Assembly: GCA_038212215.1 (NCBI GenBank)
Contig: JBBQUT010000016.1
Location: forward strand, 26,948 to 90,947
Direction: 5' to 3'
Length of the DNA: 64,000 nt
Origin: JALZAI01 sp038212215
Lineage (GTDB): Bacteria; Actinomycetota; Actinomycetes; Mycobacteriales; Jatrophihabitantaceae
Positions 1-8,084 of the stretch are shown here, one piece after another. A model generated the notes under the pieces. It was not told the origin of the DNA. It made no database searches and saw nothing but the letters and a program-made list of their open reading frames with translations. The position numbers were made by a program, and so were the translations under genes. Position 1 is the first letter of the stretch; every line of letters starts with the position of its first letter.

Positions 1-1
1 C

Positions 2-841
2 CCCGGCGTGCTGGCGCGGCTGGGCTTTTCCATCGAGCATCTGCAGGCGCTGAACCCCCGGCTGGTCGTGCTGGCCATCAGCGGCTTCGGCCATGACGGG
101 CCGGAGGGTGGCCGCGCCGGATACGACCAGATCGCCCAGGGCGAGGCGGGGCTGATGTCGCTGACCGGCCCGTCGGCGGACGAGCCGACCCGTGTCGGCG
201 TCCCGATCGGCGATCTGCTCGCCGGGATGTACGGCGCGTACGGCGTCGTAGCGGCACTGCACGAACGAGGCAGTACCGGCCGCGGGGCGGTGGTGCGCAC
301 CAGCCTGCTCGCCGCCATCGTCGGCGTGCACGCGTTCCAGGGCACCCGTTTCACCGTCGCCGGTGAGCTGCCGCGAGCCAGTGGGGGGCACCACCCGTCC
401 ATCTGCCCGTACGGGCTGTTCCACTGCGGCGACGGCCCGGTGCAGATTGCCGTCGGCAGCGAAGGCCTGTGGCGACGTTTCGCCCCGGAGTTCGATCTGG
501 ACCGGGACACGTGGGCCACGAATTCCGACCGGGTCGGCGACCGTGACGCGGTGATCGCCGCCGTCGACGCTGCGTTCGAGGCTTACGACAGCGTGACGCT
601 GCTGCAGAAGTTGGACGGGTTGGGCGTTCCGGCCGGGCGGGTGCGCGATCTCGCTGAGGTCTACGGCTGGGAGCAGACCCGCTCGCAGGGACTGCTGATC
701 GACGTGGAGCATGCCGCGCTCGGCCGCATCACTCTGCCGGGGCCGCCGTTGCGCTTCGAAGAGGGCGGGCGCAGCGCGCACGATGCACCGCCGACGCTTG
801 ACCAGCACGGCGCCGCGATCCGCGCCTGGTTGCGGTCTTGA
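2..841 (+). CDS. CaiB/BaiF-family CoA transferase, 3' part only
   Basis: The reading frame is open from the left edge, so the gene starts upstream and about 280 residues remain of a family that is usually near 400. The visible part begins at a Pro-Gly-Val-Leu-x-Arg-Leu-Gly stretch followed by NPRLVVLAISGFG and YDQIAQGEAGLMSLTG, which is the classic family-III CoA-transferase region after the catalytic aspartate loop. These enzymes move CoA between a carboxylic acid and an acyl-CoA. The substrate cannot be read from sequence. The next genes (carbamate kinase, ring-opening amidohydrolase) are on the same strand, so a role in activating an acid produced by ring cleavage is possible but inferred. 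The GTG at position 8 is an internal codon, not the start. Confidence 0.85.
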   Translation, partial: PGVLARLGFSIEHLQALNPRLVVLAISGFGHDGPEGGRAGYDQIAQGEAGLMSLTGPSADEPTRVGVPIGDLLAGMYGAYGVVAALHERGSTGRGAVVRTSLLAAIVGVHAFQGTRFTVAGELPRASGGHHPSICPYGLFHCGDGPVQIAVGSEGLWRRFAPEFDLDRDTWATNSDRVGDRDAVIAAVDAAFEAYDSVTLLQKLDGLGVPAGRVRDLAEVYGWEQTRSQGLLIDVEHAALGRITLPGPPLRFEEGGRSAHDAPPTLDQHGAAIRAWLRS

Positions 842-972
842 CGCCGGGTGACACCTGGTCGCCGCGCTGCTGAGGCCGCTGGCGGGCGCGGGGCCCGAGT
901 TCACCTGGTCCTTGCGCCAGTTGGCGAACATTGCCGATGCCCCTCGATCGGCACGCCGCTAGCGTCGCCGGG

Positions 973-1911
973 GTGCGCCTGCTCATCGCCCTCGGCGGCA
1001 ATGCCATGACCGCACCCGATGGCAGCGCCCGGCCCGAGGATCAGCGGCTCGCAATCACCGAGGCGATGCAGGCCGTCGCCGATCTTGTGGTCGACGGCAA
1101 CGAGGTGGTGCTGACCCACGGCAACGGCCCGCAGGTCGGCAATCTGCTGGTGAAGAACGAGATCGCGGCATCCGTGGTGCCCCCTGTGCCGCTGGACTGG
1201 TGCGGCGCGCAGACGCAGGCGACGATCGGCTTGCTCATCCTCAATGCCCTCGACGCGGCGCTCGCTGCACGCCACAGCAGCGTGCGCACTGCCGTCGTCG
1301 TGTCACGGACCCTCGTGGCCGCCGACGACCCGCACTTTCGCGACCCGTCCAAGCCGATCGGGCGTTATCTGCCCGAAGCCGAAGCGCGGACGATGATCGA
1401 GCACGGGCAGACGTGGCGTGAGCGCGGTGCACGCGGCTGGCGGCGCGTTGTCGCCTCCCCCGAGCCGGTGAAATCTCTTGACGCGCCCGCCGCCCGCGCC
1501 CTGCTCGACGCGGGATTCGTGGTCGTGTGCTCGGGGGGTGGCGGAGTGCCTGTAGCGCGCAGTGCTGACGGGGCGTTGCACGGCGTGGAAGCGGTGATCG
1601 ACAAGGACCTCAGCGCCGCGCTGCTCGCTGCCGATCTCGGCGCCGACCTGCTCGTGATCGCCACCGACGTGGCGGCAGTCGAGGTCGGCTACGGCACCGA
1701 GCGCGCCCGCGCCCTCGGCACTATCACCGTCGCAGAGTTGCGCGAGCATGCGGCCCATGGCGAGTTCGCAGACGGCAGTATGGGCCCGAAGGTCGAGGCC
1801 GCGTGCCGCGCAGCTGAGGGTGGCTGTCGCGCCGTGATCACGTCCCTGCACCACATCGCGGACGCGGTCGCCGGCCGTGCTGCGACGATCGTCACGACCC
1901 ACCAGAAATAG
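973..1911 (+). CDS. Carbamate kinase family protein
   Basis: Carbamate kinases interconvert carbamoyl phosphate plus ADP with ATP plus carbamate. The N-terminus LLIALGGNAM, the HGNGPQVGN loop and the C-terminal GSMGPKVEAACR segment are the family signatures of this amino-acid-kinase fold. GTG at 973 gives 312 residues, the usual length, and places the first strand at the start. TTG 931 and ATG 937 in the same frame would add an unconserved leader, and none of the three has a strong ribosome site. The gene ends 10 bp before the ring-opening amidohydrolase, so the two are probably co-transcribed. There is no arginine deiminase gene beside it, which points to energy recovery from carbamoyl phosphate made in another nitrogen-catabolic route. 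Confidence 0.88.
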   Translation: MRLLIALGGNAMTAPDGSARPEDQRLAITEAMQAVADLVVDGNEVVLTHGNGPQVGNLLVKNEIAASVVPPVPLDWCGAQTQATIGLLILNALDAALAARHSSVRTAVVVSRTLVAADDPHFRDPSKPIGRYLPEAEARTMIEHGQTWRERGARGWRRVVASPEPVKSLDAPAARALLDAGFVVVCSGGGGVPVARSADGALHGVEAVIDKDLSAALLAADLGADLLVIATDVAAVEVGYGTERARALGTITVAELREHAAHGEFADGSMGPKVEAACRAAEGGCRAVITSLHHIADAVAGRAATIVTTHQK

Positions 1912-1921
1912 GAGCGAACAC

Positions 1922-3028
1922 GTGCCCGAACCGATCGAGGTCCGCAAGGTCCCGCTGCACTCCGTCACCGACGCGAGCGAACTGAGCAAGCTCATCGATG
2001 ACGGCGTCATCGAAGCCGACCGCGTGCTCGCCGTCATCGGAAAGACCGAGGGCAACGGTGGCGTCAACGACTACACCCGCATCATCGCCGACCGCGCATT
2101 TCGCGAGGTGATCCTCGCCCGGGGCACGCGCAGCGCGGAGGAGGTCATGCAGATCCCGATCGTGTGGTCAGGCGGCACGGACGGCGTCATCAGCCCGCAT
2201 GCGACCGTCTTTGCGACATTGGACCCCGACGCGGTCGAGCCGAGCGACGAGCCGCGACTCACCGTCGGTTTCGCGATGAGTGAGGTGTTGCTGCCCGAGG
2301 ACATCGGCCGCACCGCGATGATCACCAAAGTCGCTGCCGCGGTCAAGCAAGCGATGCAACGGGCCGGGATCGAGGATGTCGCCGGCGTCCACTACGTCCA
2401 GACCAAGACGCCGCTGCTGACGATCGACACCATCCGCGACGCGAAAGGCCGCGGCAACGACGTCTTCACCGAAGACACCCTTGCCTCCATGGACGTGTCC
2501 AATGGCGGCACCGCGCTCGGCATCGCGGTGGCCCTCGGCGAGATCGAGATGCCACGCGACGAGGACGTGTTGCGTGACCGCAGCCTGTACTCCTCGGTGG
2601 CGTCCTGCTCCTCGGGGGTCGAACTCGACCGCGCGCAGGTCGTCGTGGTCGGCAACACCCGCGGGATCGGCGGCCGGTACCGCATCGGGCACGGCGTGAT
2701 GAGCGACGCGCTGGATCAGGACGGCATCTGGGAAGCGATCCGCAACGCCGGCCTGGATCTGCCCGAGCGGCCGCGCACCGAGGACCTGGGCGGCCGGCTG
2801 GTCAACGTGTTCATCAAGTGCGAGGCCAGCCAGGACGGCCAAGTGCGCGGTCGGCGCAACGCCATGCTCGACGACTCGGACGTGCATTGGCACCGCCAGA
2901 TCAAGGCCTGCGTCGGAGGTGTTGCCGCGGCGGTCACCGGAGACCCCGCGGTCTTCGTCAGCGTGTCCGCGGCGCACCAGGGTCCGGACGGCGGCGGCCC
3001 GGTGGCCGCGATCGTGGACCTCGGCTGA
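1922..3028 (+). CDS. Ring-opening amidohydrolase (barbiturase / cyanuric acid amidohydrolase family)
   Basis: The protein of 368 residues belongs to the AtzD/barbiturase family, which hydrolyses a cyclic amide bond in barbiturate or cyanuric acid. The three-fold repeat is visible: GKTEGNGGVNDYTR with SGGTDGVISPH near residues 40-85, YVQTKTPLLT with SSVASCSSGVELD in the middle third, and QIKACVGGVAA with SVSAAHQGPDGGGP at the C-terminus. These carry the Lys and Ser pairs of the three active-site dyads. GTG 1922 is chosen because AGGAG lies eight bases upstream; an in-frame ATG at 1877 lies inside the preceding gene. Sequence alone does not separate barbiturase from cyanuric acid activity. Carbamate kinase just upstream and thymidine kinase downstream make pyrimidine or other urea-type nitrogen use plausible. 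Confidence 0.88.
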   Translation: MPEPIEVRKVPLHSVTDASELSKLIDDGVIEADRVLAVIGKTEGNGGVNDYTRIIADRAFREVILARGTRSAEEVMQIPIVWSGGTDGVISPHATVFATLDPDAVEPSDEPRLTVGFAMSEVLLPEDIGRTAMITKVAAAVKQAMQRAGIEDVAGVHYVQTKTPLLTIDTIRDAKGRGNDVFTEDTLASMDVSNGGTALGIAVALGEIEMPRDEDVLRDRSLYSSVASCSSGVELDRAQVVVVGNTRGIGGRYRIGHGVMSDALDQDGIWEAIRNAGLDLPERPRTEDLGGRLVNVFIKCEASQDGQVRGRRNAMLDDSDVHWHRQIKACVGGVAAAVTGDPAVFVSVSAAHQGPDGGGPVAAIVDLG

Positions 3029-3112
3029 GGCAGCCACCCGCCCACACGGTAGGCATCAGGAGTGGACGACGTACCGGCGGTTCCCGCCGCAGGCGACCGG
3101 CGCGCCCAGCCG

Positions 3113-3748
3113 ATGCCCGCGCAGCTGAAGTTCTTCCACGGGCCGATGGACTGCGGCAAATCCACACTCGCCCTGCAGATCGACCACAATCAAGCGCGCC
3201 AGGGCCGCCGCGGCATGCTGCTTGTGCGTCACGACCGATCCGGAACGTCGACCGTCACGACGCGGGTCGGGCTCACCCGAGAGGCCGTCGACATCACCAG
3301 CGCCGATGACATCCGCGCGCTCGTTCGCGCCGAGTGGGCGGCCGGCCGGCGCGTCGACTACCTGATCGTGGACGAGGCCGGCTTCCTCGATCCCGCGCAC
3401 GTCGAACAGCTCGCCGAGCTCGTCGACGACTGGGACGTGGACGTGTACTGCTTCGGGCTCTCCACGGATTTCCGCACGCTGCTGCTGCCCGGCGCGAAAC
3501 GCCTCGTCGAACTCGCGGACGAGGTCGTCCCGGTGCACGTCGAGGTGCTGTGCTGGTGCGGGCGGCCGGGCCGGCTCAACGCCCGAGTCGTCGACGGTCG
3601 GATCGCGCGCGAAGGCGAGACAATCGTGGTTGCTGACACCAGCAGCGGCGCCGGACCGGAGCCCGTCTACTACCAGGTCCTGTGTCGTCGCCATCACCGG
3701 CGCGGCGAGCTCGGCGCCGCCCCGGACACGAAGCGGGCGCCCGGATAG
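3113..3748 (+). CDS. tdk: Thymidine kinase, type II
   Basis: Thymidine kinase phosphorylates thymidine with ATP in pyrimidine salvage. The P-loop is GPMDCGKST near residue 10, the Walker B/lid segment is IVDEAGFLDP, the thymidine loop carries DVYCFGLSTDFR, and a C-terminal zinc ribbon is formed by CWC and VLCRRHH. ATG 3113 gives 211 residues and puts the P-loop at the usual distance from the start. An in-frame GTG at 3062 would add 17 residues; it has an AGGA almost touching it, so it cannot be excluded. It follows the ring-opening amidohydrolase by 84 bp on the same strand. Thymidine kinase is missing from several actinobacteria, so its presence here is informative. Confidence 0.9.
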   Translation: MPAQLKFFHGPMDCGKSTLALQIDHNQARQGRRGMLLVRHDRSGTSTVTTRVGLTREAVDITSADDIRALVRAEWAAGRRVDYLIVDEAGFLDPAHVEQLAELVDDWDVDVYCFGLSTDFRTLLLPGAKRLVELADEVVPVHVEVLCWCGRPGRLNARVVDGRIAREGETIVVADTSSGAGPEPVYYQVLCRRHHRRGELGAAPDTKRAPG

Positions 3749-3817
3749 CCCTGCCTGCCCCGCCCGGGATGGCCTACCCTGCGAAGTGACGCCTAACAAC
3801 ACGCGTGAAGGAATAAG

Positions 3818-4555
3818 ATGACCGAAACCAACGGCTTCGAGATCCGGCAGGCTCGCACCAGCGCGGGCGGCCGGCAGGTTGCCGGCGTGGCGCGGGCGCT
3901 GAGCGAGCTGGCCCGTCAGATGCAGGCCGACCCCGATGCCCTCGCGCTGCTGCAGCATCTGGTCGATGCCGCGGTGGTGAACGTGCCGGGCACGCGCTGG
4001 GCCGCGATCACCCTGCTCGAGCACGGTGAGCTGTCGACCGCAGTGCAGACGGCCGCATTGCCGTGCGAGATCGACAAGCTGCAGTATCGGCTCAACGAGG
4101 GCCCGTGTGTGCAGTCCAGCGAGAAACAGCAGACGGTCGTGGCCAATGACCTGCGCGACGAGCTGCGCTGGCCCGAGTTCGCTCGTGGCGCCGTGCAACT
4201 CGGGGTGCTGGCCATGCTGTCGTTCCAGTTGTTCGTCGAGAAGGCCAGTTTCGGCGCGTTGAACCTGTACTCCGACCGACCCGACGCGTTCGACGCCGAA
4301 TCCGAGAACATCGGGCTGCTGCTCGCCGCACATGCCGGCGTCGCACTCGCCGAGTCACGAATTGAGTCCAACCTGCGCATCGCGTTGAGCACCCGCGACG
4401 TTATCGGTCAGGCCAAGGGGATCATCATGGAACGGTTCAAGATCGGTTCGCAGCAGGCGTTCGAGATGCTGGTGTACGTCTCTCAGCGCCAGAATCGCAA
4501 GCTCCGCGAGGTCGCGGTGGAACTCACCGAGACCGGTGGGATGGGCAGCCCGTAG
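3818..4555 (+). CDS. GAF-ANTAR transcription antitermination regulator
   Basis: This 245-residue protein has an N-terminal GAF-type sensor (roughly residues 20-175) and a C-terminal ANTAR domain (about 185-240) with the signature DVIGQAKGIIMERF followed by SQRQNRKLREVA. ANTAR domains bind paired RNA hairpins and prevent premature termination of nitrogen- or lipid-related transcripts. ATG 3818 is supported by GAAGGAAT just upstream. It ends the plus-strand run of catabolic genes, so it may respond to a metabolite of that pathway, but no target hairpin pair was identified by eye. The ligand of the GAF domain is unknown. Confidence 0.88.
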   Translation: MTETNGFEIRQARTSAGGRQVAGVARALSELARQMQADPDALALLQHLVDAAVVNVPGTRWAAITLLEHGELSTAVQTAALPCEIDKLQYRLNEGPCVQSSEKQQTVVANDLRDELRWPEFARGAVQLGVLAMLSFQLFVEKASFGALNLYSDRPDAFDAESENIGLLLAAHAGVALAESRIESNLRIALSTRDVIGQAKGIIMERFKIGSQQAFEMLVYVSQRQNRKLREVAVELTETGGMGSP

Positions 4556-4654
4556 GCCGCGAGGGCGCTGCCCCCTGGTCATTCGCGTCCTTGCCTCGCT
4601 GCGCCCTGCGACGGCGGCCGAGCCTGATCTCCTAGGTTCGCGCGCTAGCTTCGC

Positions 4655-5110
4655 CTAAGACGCACGCTTCAGTTCGATGGCCGCCCAGATACCGAGGGCC
4701 GCGCCGGTGGCCGCGCCGGCCGCGATCCCCGCCGCCACGACCCCGCGCGCTGTCCCCCGCCGCAGCGCCCCGGCGATCGCCACCGCGTCCACCGCATCGG
4801 CCAGCGCTGCGGCGGCGAGCCAGGGTGCGGCGCCCGCGCCGGCCGCGAGCGCTCCGGCGCCGAGGCCGATGTCACGCGCTGCCGCCATCCGGGCCAGGAA
4901 CGCCATCCGCTTGGCACTGGCGGAATCCACCCCCAAGATGCGCACCGAGGCGACCGGGGCTGCGAGAAAGATCACTCCGATCGCCACCCGGCCGGCGCCA
5001 GTGGCCCGCGCTACCGTCGCAGCCGACGGCGCTGAGCGCGAGGCTCGGGTACCGAGAAACGTGCTGCCGGGAGCTGTGCCGGCAACAATGTTGCTGAGAA
5101 ATTTGCTCAT
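4655..5110 (-). CDS. Small alanine-rich membrane protein of unknown function
   Basis: The 151-residue product has a polar N-terminus, then hydrophobic segments around residues 38-57, 78-96, 98-113 and 123-147, so it is probably a three- or four-helix membrane protein. Short conserved-looking stretches such as MAFLARMAAARDIGLG resemble small actinobacterial DUF4267-like membrane proteins, but the match is by memory and weak. The gene is divergent from rbpA. A 7-bp inverted repeat (5156-5174) lies in the shared intergenic region and could be an operator. No function is assigned. Confidence 0.6.
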   Translation of the reverse strand: MSKFLSNIVAGTAPGSTFLGTRASRSAPSAATVARATGAGRVAIGVIFLAAPVASVRILGVDSASAKRMAFLARMAAARDIGLGAGALAAGAGAAPWLAAAALADAVDAVAIAGALRRGTARGVVAAGIAAGAATGAALGIWAAIELKRAS

Positions 5111-5198
5111 GTGGGAACCCGATCAGCCGATTTGTCGAACAGTGAGTAGCAGGGCCACGACCAGGGTGGTCGTGCACAGGTTAGCGCTCGGTCACGAG

Positions 5199-5225
5199 GG
5201 GAATCCTTAACCAACCCCGTTCGTT
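5199..5225 (+). promoter_or_regulatory. Sigma-R/SigH-type promoter of rbpA
   Basis: GGGAAT (5199-5204) and GTT (5223-5225) are separated by exactly 18 bases. This is the consensus for the thiol-oxidative-stress sigma factor SigR of Streptomyces (GGGAAT-N18-GTT) and close to that of mycobacterial SigH. rbpA is a known SigR regulon member in Streptomyces coelicolor, which supports the call. Confidence 0.75.
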
Positions 5226-5280
5226 GAACGGTTGCCGACACTGGCGATGCACGTAGAGCTCCCGAAGGAGGTGCCAAACC

Positions 5281-5628
5281 ATGGCAGATCGGACACTACG
5301 CGGAAGCCGTCTGGGCGCGATCAGTTATGAAACCGAGTACGGCGCAGAGCAGGCGCCGCGCAATATAGCTGCCTACCGTTGCCCGCGCGGACATGAGTTC
5401 CGCGTCCCGTTCTCAGAGGAGGCGGAGGTTCCGTCGACGTGGGAGTGCCGTCTCGACGGCACCAGCGCGTTGCTCATCGACGGCCCCGCGCCGGAGATGA
5501 AGAAGACCAAACCGGTGCGCACGCACTGGGACATGCTCATGGAGCGGCGTTCGATTGAGGACCTGGAAGAGGTACTCGCCGAGCGCTTGGACGTGTTGCG
5601 CGCCCGCCGGGGTCAGAAGAGCGCGTAA
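5281..5628 (+). CDS. rbpA: RNA polymerase-binding protein RbpA
   Basis: RbpA is an actinobacterial transcription factor that binds RNA polymerase and group 1/2 sigma factors and stabilises open complexes. At 115 residues it has the usual length. The N-terminal tail with SRLGAISYETE, the core with YRCPRGHEF and WECRL, and the C-terminal sigma-interacting helices after THWDMLMERRSIEDLEEVL are all present. ATG 5281 has a strong GGAGG ten bases upstream. It is a single-gene unit between the sigma-R-type promoter and a strong terminator hairpin. Its neighbour across the terminator is the mannosyltransferase gene, the same neighbourhood as in Mycobacterium tuberculosis (Rv2050, Rv2051c). Confidence 0.97.
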   Translation: MADRTLRGSRLGAISYETEYGAEQAPRNIAAYRCPRGHEFRVPFSEEAEVPSTWECRLDGTSALLIDGPAPEMKKTKPVRTHWDMLMERRSIEDLEEVLAERLDVLRARRGQKSA

Positions 5629-5648
5629 CCCGAATCGCGTTCGCGTGA

Positions 5649-5677
5649 GCCGTCCGGGTCGAGGCCCGGGCGGCTTT
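5649..5677 (+). terminator. Intrinsic terminator of rbpA
   Basis: A 10-bp stem (one G-U pair) pairs GCCGTCCGGG at 5649-5658 with CCCGGGCGGC at 5665-5674 around a six-base loop, followed by TTT. It lies between the convergent ends of rbpA and the mannosyltransferase gene and may serve both. Confidence 0.75.
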
Positions 5678-5694
5678 GGCGTGCTTACGATCTT

Positions 5695-6459
5695 TCATAC
5701 CTCTTCGCGGGCTCTGGCCGTCCGGCGCAGCGCCCGGCGCAGCTGGTCCGCGCGATGCGCAAGCCCCCACTGGGTGACCCGCCACAATGCCTCGCGGACG
5801 ATCCCGCCGCTCATCTTGGACACGCCGCGCTCGCGCTCGGCGAAAGTGATCGGCAACTCGCGCACACGGTAGCCGGCCCGCACCGCGCGCCAGGCCAGGT
5901 CGACTTGGAAGCAGTAACCCTGCGAGATTACCGCGCTGTAGTCGATGTCGTCGAGCACCTCGCGGCGATACGCACGGTAGCCGCCAGTCGCGTCACGCAA
6001 CCGGAACCCGAGCGCGAGCCGGGTGTAGATATTTCCACCTCGCGAGAGCAGCTTGCGCCGCAACGGCCAGTTGAGCACCTCGCCGCCGGGAACCCACCGC
6101 GAGCCGAGCACCACGTCGGACTCGCTCAATCCAGCGAGCAACCGCGGCAGCTGCTCGGGCGCGTGCGAACCGTCGGCGTCCATCTCGACCAGCACGTCGT
6201 AGCCGGCCCGCAGGCCCCAGTCGAAGCCGGCCGTGTAGGCGGCGCCGAGGCCCGCCTTTCCTGGCCGGTGCAGAACGTGCACCCGCTCGTCCGCCTCGGC
6301 GAGCGCGTCGGCGAGACGTCCGGTGCCGTCCGGGCTCGCATCGTCAACGACGAGCACATCCGCGCTCGCAACGCTGGCGTGCACGCGAGCGACGATCGGC
6401 TCGATGTTTTCGCCCTCGTTGTACGTCGGGATGATCACCAACACCCGGCTCTGCGTCAC
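5695..6459 (-). CDS. Polyprenol monophosphomannose synthase
   Basis: This 254-residue family-2 glycosyltransferase transfers mannose from GDP-mannose to polyprenyl phosphate, the donor for protein O-mannosylation and for lipomannan assembly in actinobacteria. Visible motifs are the N-terminal IIPTYNEGENI, VVDDASPDGTG, the metal-binding MDADGSH, and GLGAAYTAGFDWGL. It lacks membrane helices of its own. Its ATG overlaps the stop of lnt by four bases, so the pair is translationally coupled. In M. tuberculosis the two activities are fused in one protein (Ppm1); here they are two genes, as in M. smegmatis and several other actinobacteria. The C-terminal basic tail is unremarkable. Confidence 0.93.
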   Translation of the reverse strand: MTQSRVLVIIPTYNEGENIEPIVARVHASVASADVLVVDDASPDGTGRLADALAEADERVHVLHRPGKAGLGAAYTAGFDWGLRAGYDVLVEMDADGSHAPEQLPRLLAGLSESDVVLGSRWVPGGEVLNWPLRRKLLSRGGNIYTRLALGFRLRDATGGYRAYRREVLDDIDYSAVISQGYCFQVDLAWRAVRAGYRVRELPITFAERERGVSKMSGGIVREALWRVTQWGLAHRADQLRRALRRTARAREEV

Positions 6460-8060
6460 TGCCTCACCATCTCATCCGGCGCAGCGCGCTTGAGGTTCGG
6501 CTCGCGCGCGGATCTTGCACGCTGCCGCCGACGCGAAACCCGCACCGATCCGGCCGCACCGACCACGGCGAGCGCCGCGAGGACGTATTCGGGAAGCGGC
6601 CCCAGCCGCACGGCAAGCGTGTGCCGCGTCCCGGCATCGATGGCGATCGCTGCGGAGAGCACCGCGGGCCGGAACAACGCGCCTGAGCGTCGCACGACGC
6701 GACCATCCGGGCCGATGATCGCCGAAACGCCGGTCGTGGACACCTGCACCACCGAGAGGCCGGTCTCGACGGCGCGCAGCCGACTCATCGCCAGCTGCTG
6801 GTAGGTCTCGGCGGTGTGGCCGAACGTGGCGTTGTTGGTCTGCACGACCAGTAACTTCGCACCGGCGATAGCGGACGACCGCACCAGGTCGTCGTAAGCG
6901 ATTTCGAAGCAGATCACGTCGCCGATCGGCACTGGCCCGCCACGCAGCAAGCCGTTGCCGTGTCCGGCGACCATGTCCTGGGTGACCAGTTTGGCCGCCG
7001 AGCTGACCTTCTCGGCGACGCTGCGCAGCGGGATGTACTCGGCAAAGGGAACCGGGTGTCGCTTGACATACACTGCCCCGGGCCCCGTCGTCGGTGACCA
7101 CAGGATGCCCGCATTGCGCCGGTGTGCGGCGCCTGGACCGCTCAGGATCGCTCCGACCAGCACCGGGGCGCCGATCGCCCGCACCGCTCGGGAAATCTGC
7201 GCTGCCGCCGCCACGTCGCGGTACGGGTCGACGTCGGACGCGTTCTCCGGCCACAGCACCAGATCCGGTTGGGTGGCTGCGCCGCGCCGCACATCGGCGG
7301 CGAGACGAAGGGTCTGCGCCACGTGGTTGTCGAGCACCTGGCGGGCTCGGTCGAATGACGCGAGCCCGCGGTCGGGGACGCTGCCCTGGATGAGCGCGAC
7401 AGTCAACTGCCGCCCCTGCGGTGCCGTGTAGCCGAGCGAGGCACGAAGCCCGGCCGCCGCCACGAGGGCGATCGCGATCGCGGCGCACCCGGCGAGCGGC
7501 TGCCACGAGAACGGCCGCACATACCGGATTGCAACCGCGAGCGCACCGCCGAGCGCCGCCACGGCAAAGCTGAGCAGCGGCTGCCCGCCGATCGCGGCGA
7601 TCCACCGCAAGGGCGAGTCAGCCTGGCTGAAGGCCAGCCTGCCCCACGGGAAGCCGCCGAACGGCAGCCTGTCGCGCAGCGCCTCCTGCAGCACCCAGGC
7701 CGCCCCGATCCACACCGGCGCTCCAGGCAGCCGCTGGACCAGCGCCAGCAGTGCCCCGAGCCCGGCTAGAAAAGTCGCCTGGGAGGCCGCGAGCAGCAAC
7801 CACGGCCCCGCTCCGACATAGGTTCCGGTCCAGTGCAGCAACATCGCGAAGAACGCTGCACCGTAGAGCAGCCCCAGCCACGCCGCAGTGCGGCAGCGTC
7901 GCCCGTCCACCGCCCAGGACAGCCCAGCGACGCTGAGCACCGCCAGCGGCCAGACACCGAGCGTGGGGTAGGCGGCGGTGCCGAGCGCTCCGGCGACGAC
8001 GGCGCCCAGGGCGGCCCAGCGCGCCGGCGCTGCCGGGGTGGTGAGCGGGCGCGGGTGCAT
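6456..8060 (-). CDS. lnt: Apolipoprotein N-acyltransferase
   Basis: Lnt adds the third acyl chain to the lipidated cysteine of lipoproteins at the membrane. The 534-residue protein has about seven hydrophobic segments in its first 210 residues followed by a nitrilase-fold domain. The catalytic triad regions are VLWPENASD (Glu), KRHPVPFAEYIP (Lys) and VICFEIAYDD (Cys). Other conserved pieces are FPWGRLAFSQ and VVQTNNATFGHTAE. It is the first gene of a two-gene operon with the mannosyltransferase. The C-terminal about 40 residues form a further hydrophobic segment and a basic tail. Confidence 0.93.
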   Translation of the reverse strand: MHPRPLTTPAAPARWAALGAVVAGALGTAAYPTLGVWPLAVLSVAGLSWAVDGRRCRTAAWLGLLYGAAFFAMLLHWTGTYVGAGPWLLLAASQATFLAGLGALLALVQRLPGAPVWIGAAWVLQEALRDRLPFGGFPWGRLAFSQADSPLRWIAAIGGQPLLSFAVAALGGALAVAIRYVRPFSWQPLAGCAAIAIALVAAAGLRASLGYTAPQGRQLTVALIQGSVPDRGLASFDRARQVLDNHVAQTLRLAADVRRGAATQPDLVLWPENASDVDPYRDVAAAAQISRAVRAIGAPVLVGAILSGPGAAHRRNAGILWSPTTGPGAVYVKRHPVPFAEYIPLRSVAEKVSSAAKLVTQDMVAGHGNGLLRGGPVPIGDVICFEIAYDDLVRSSAIAGAKLLVVQTNNATFGHTAETYQQLAMSRLRAVETGLSVVQVSTTGVSAIIGPDGRVVRRSGALFRPAVLSAAIAIDAGTRHTLAVRLGPLPEYVLAALAVVGAAGSVRVSRRRQRARSAREPNLKRAAPDEMVRQ

Positions 8061-8084
8061 CGGCCCAGTATCGCTGCCTTGCGC

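Noticed and set aside
5755..6804. A 349-codon plus-strand open frame over the mannosyltransferase and lnt genes
   Set aside because: Antisense to two well-supported enzymes; composition is that of a high-GC shadow frame.
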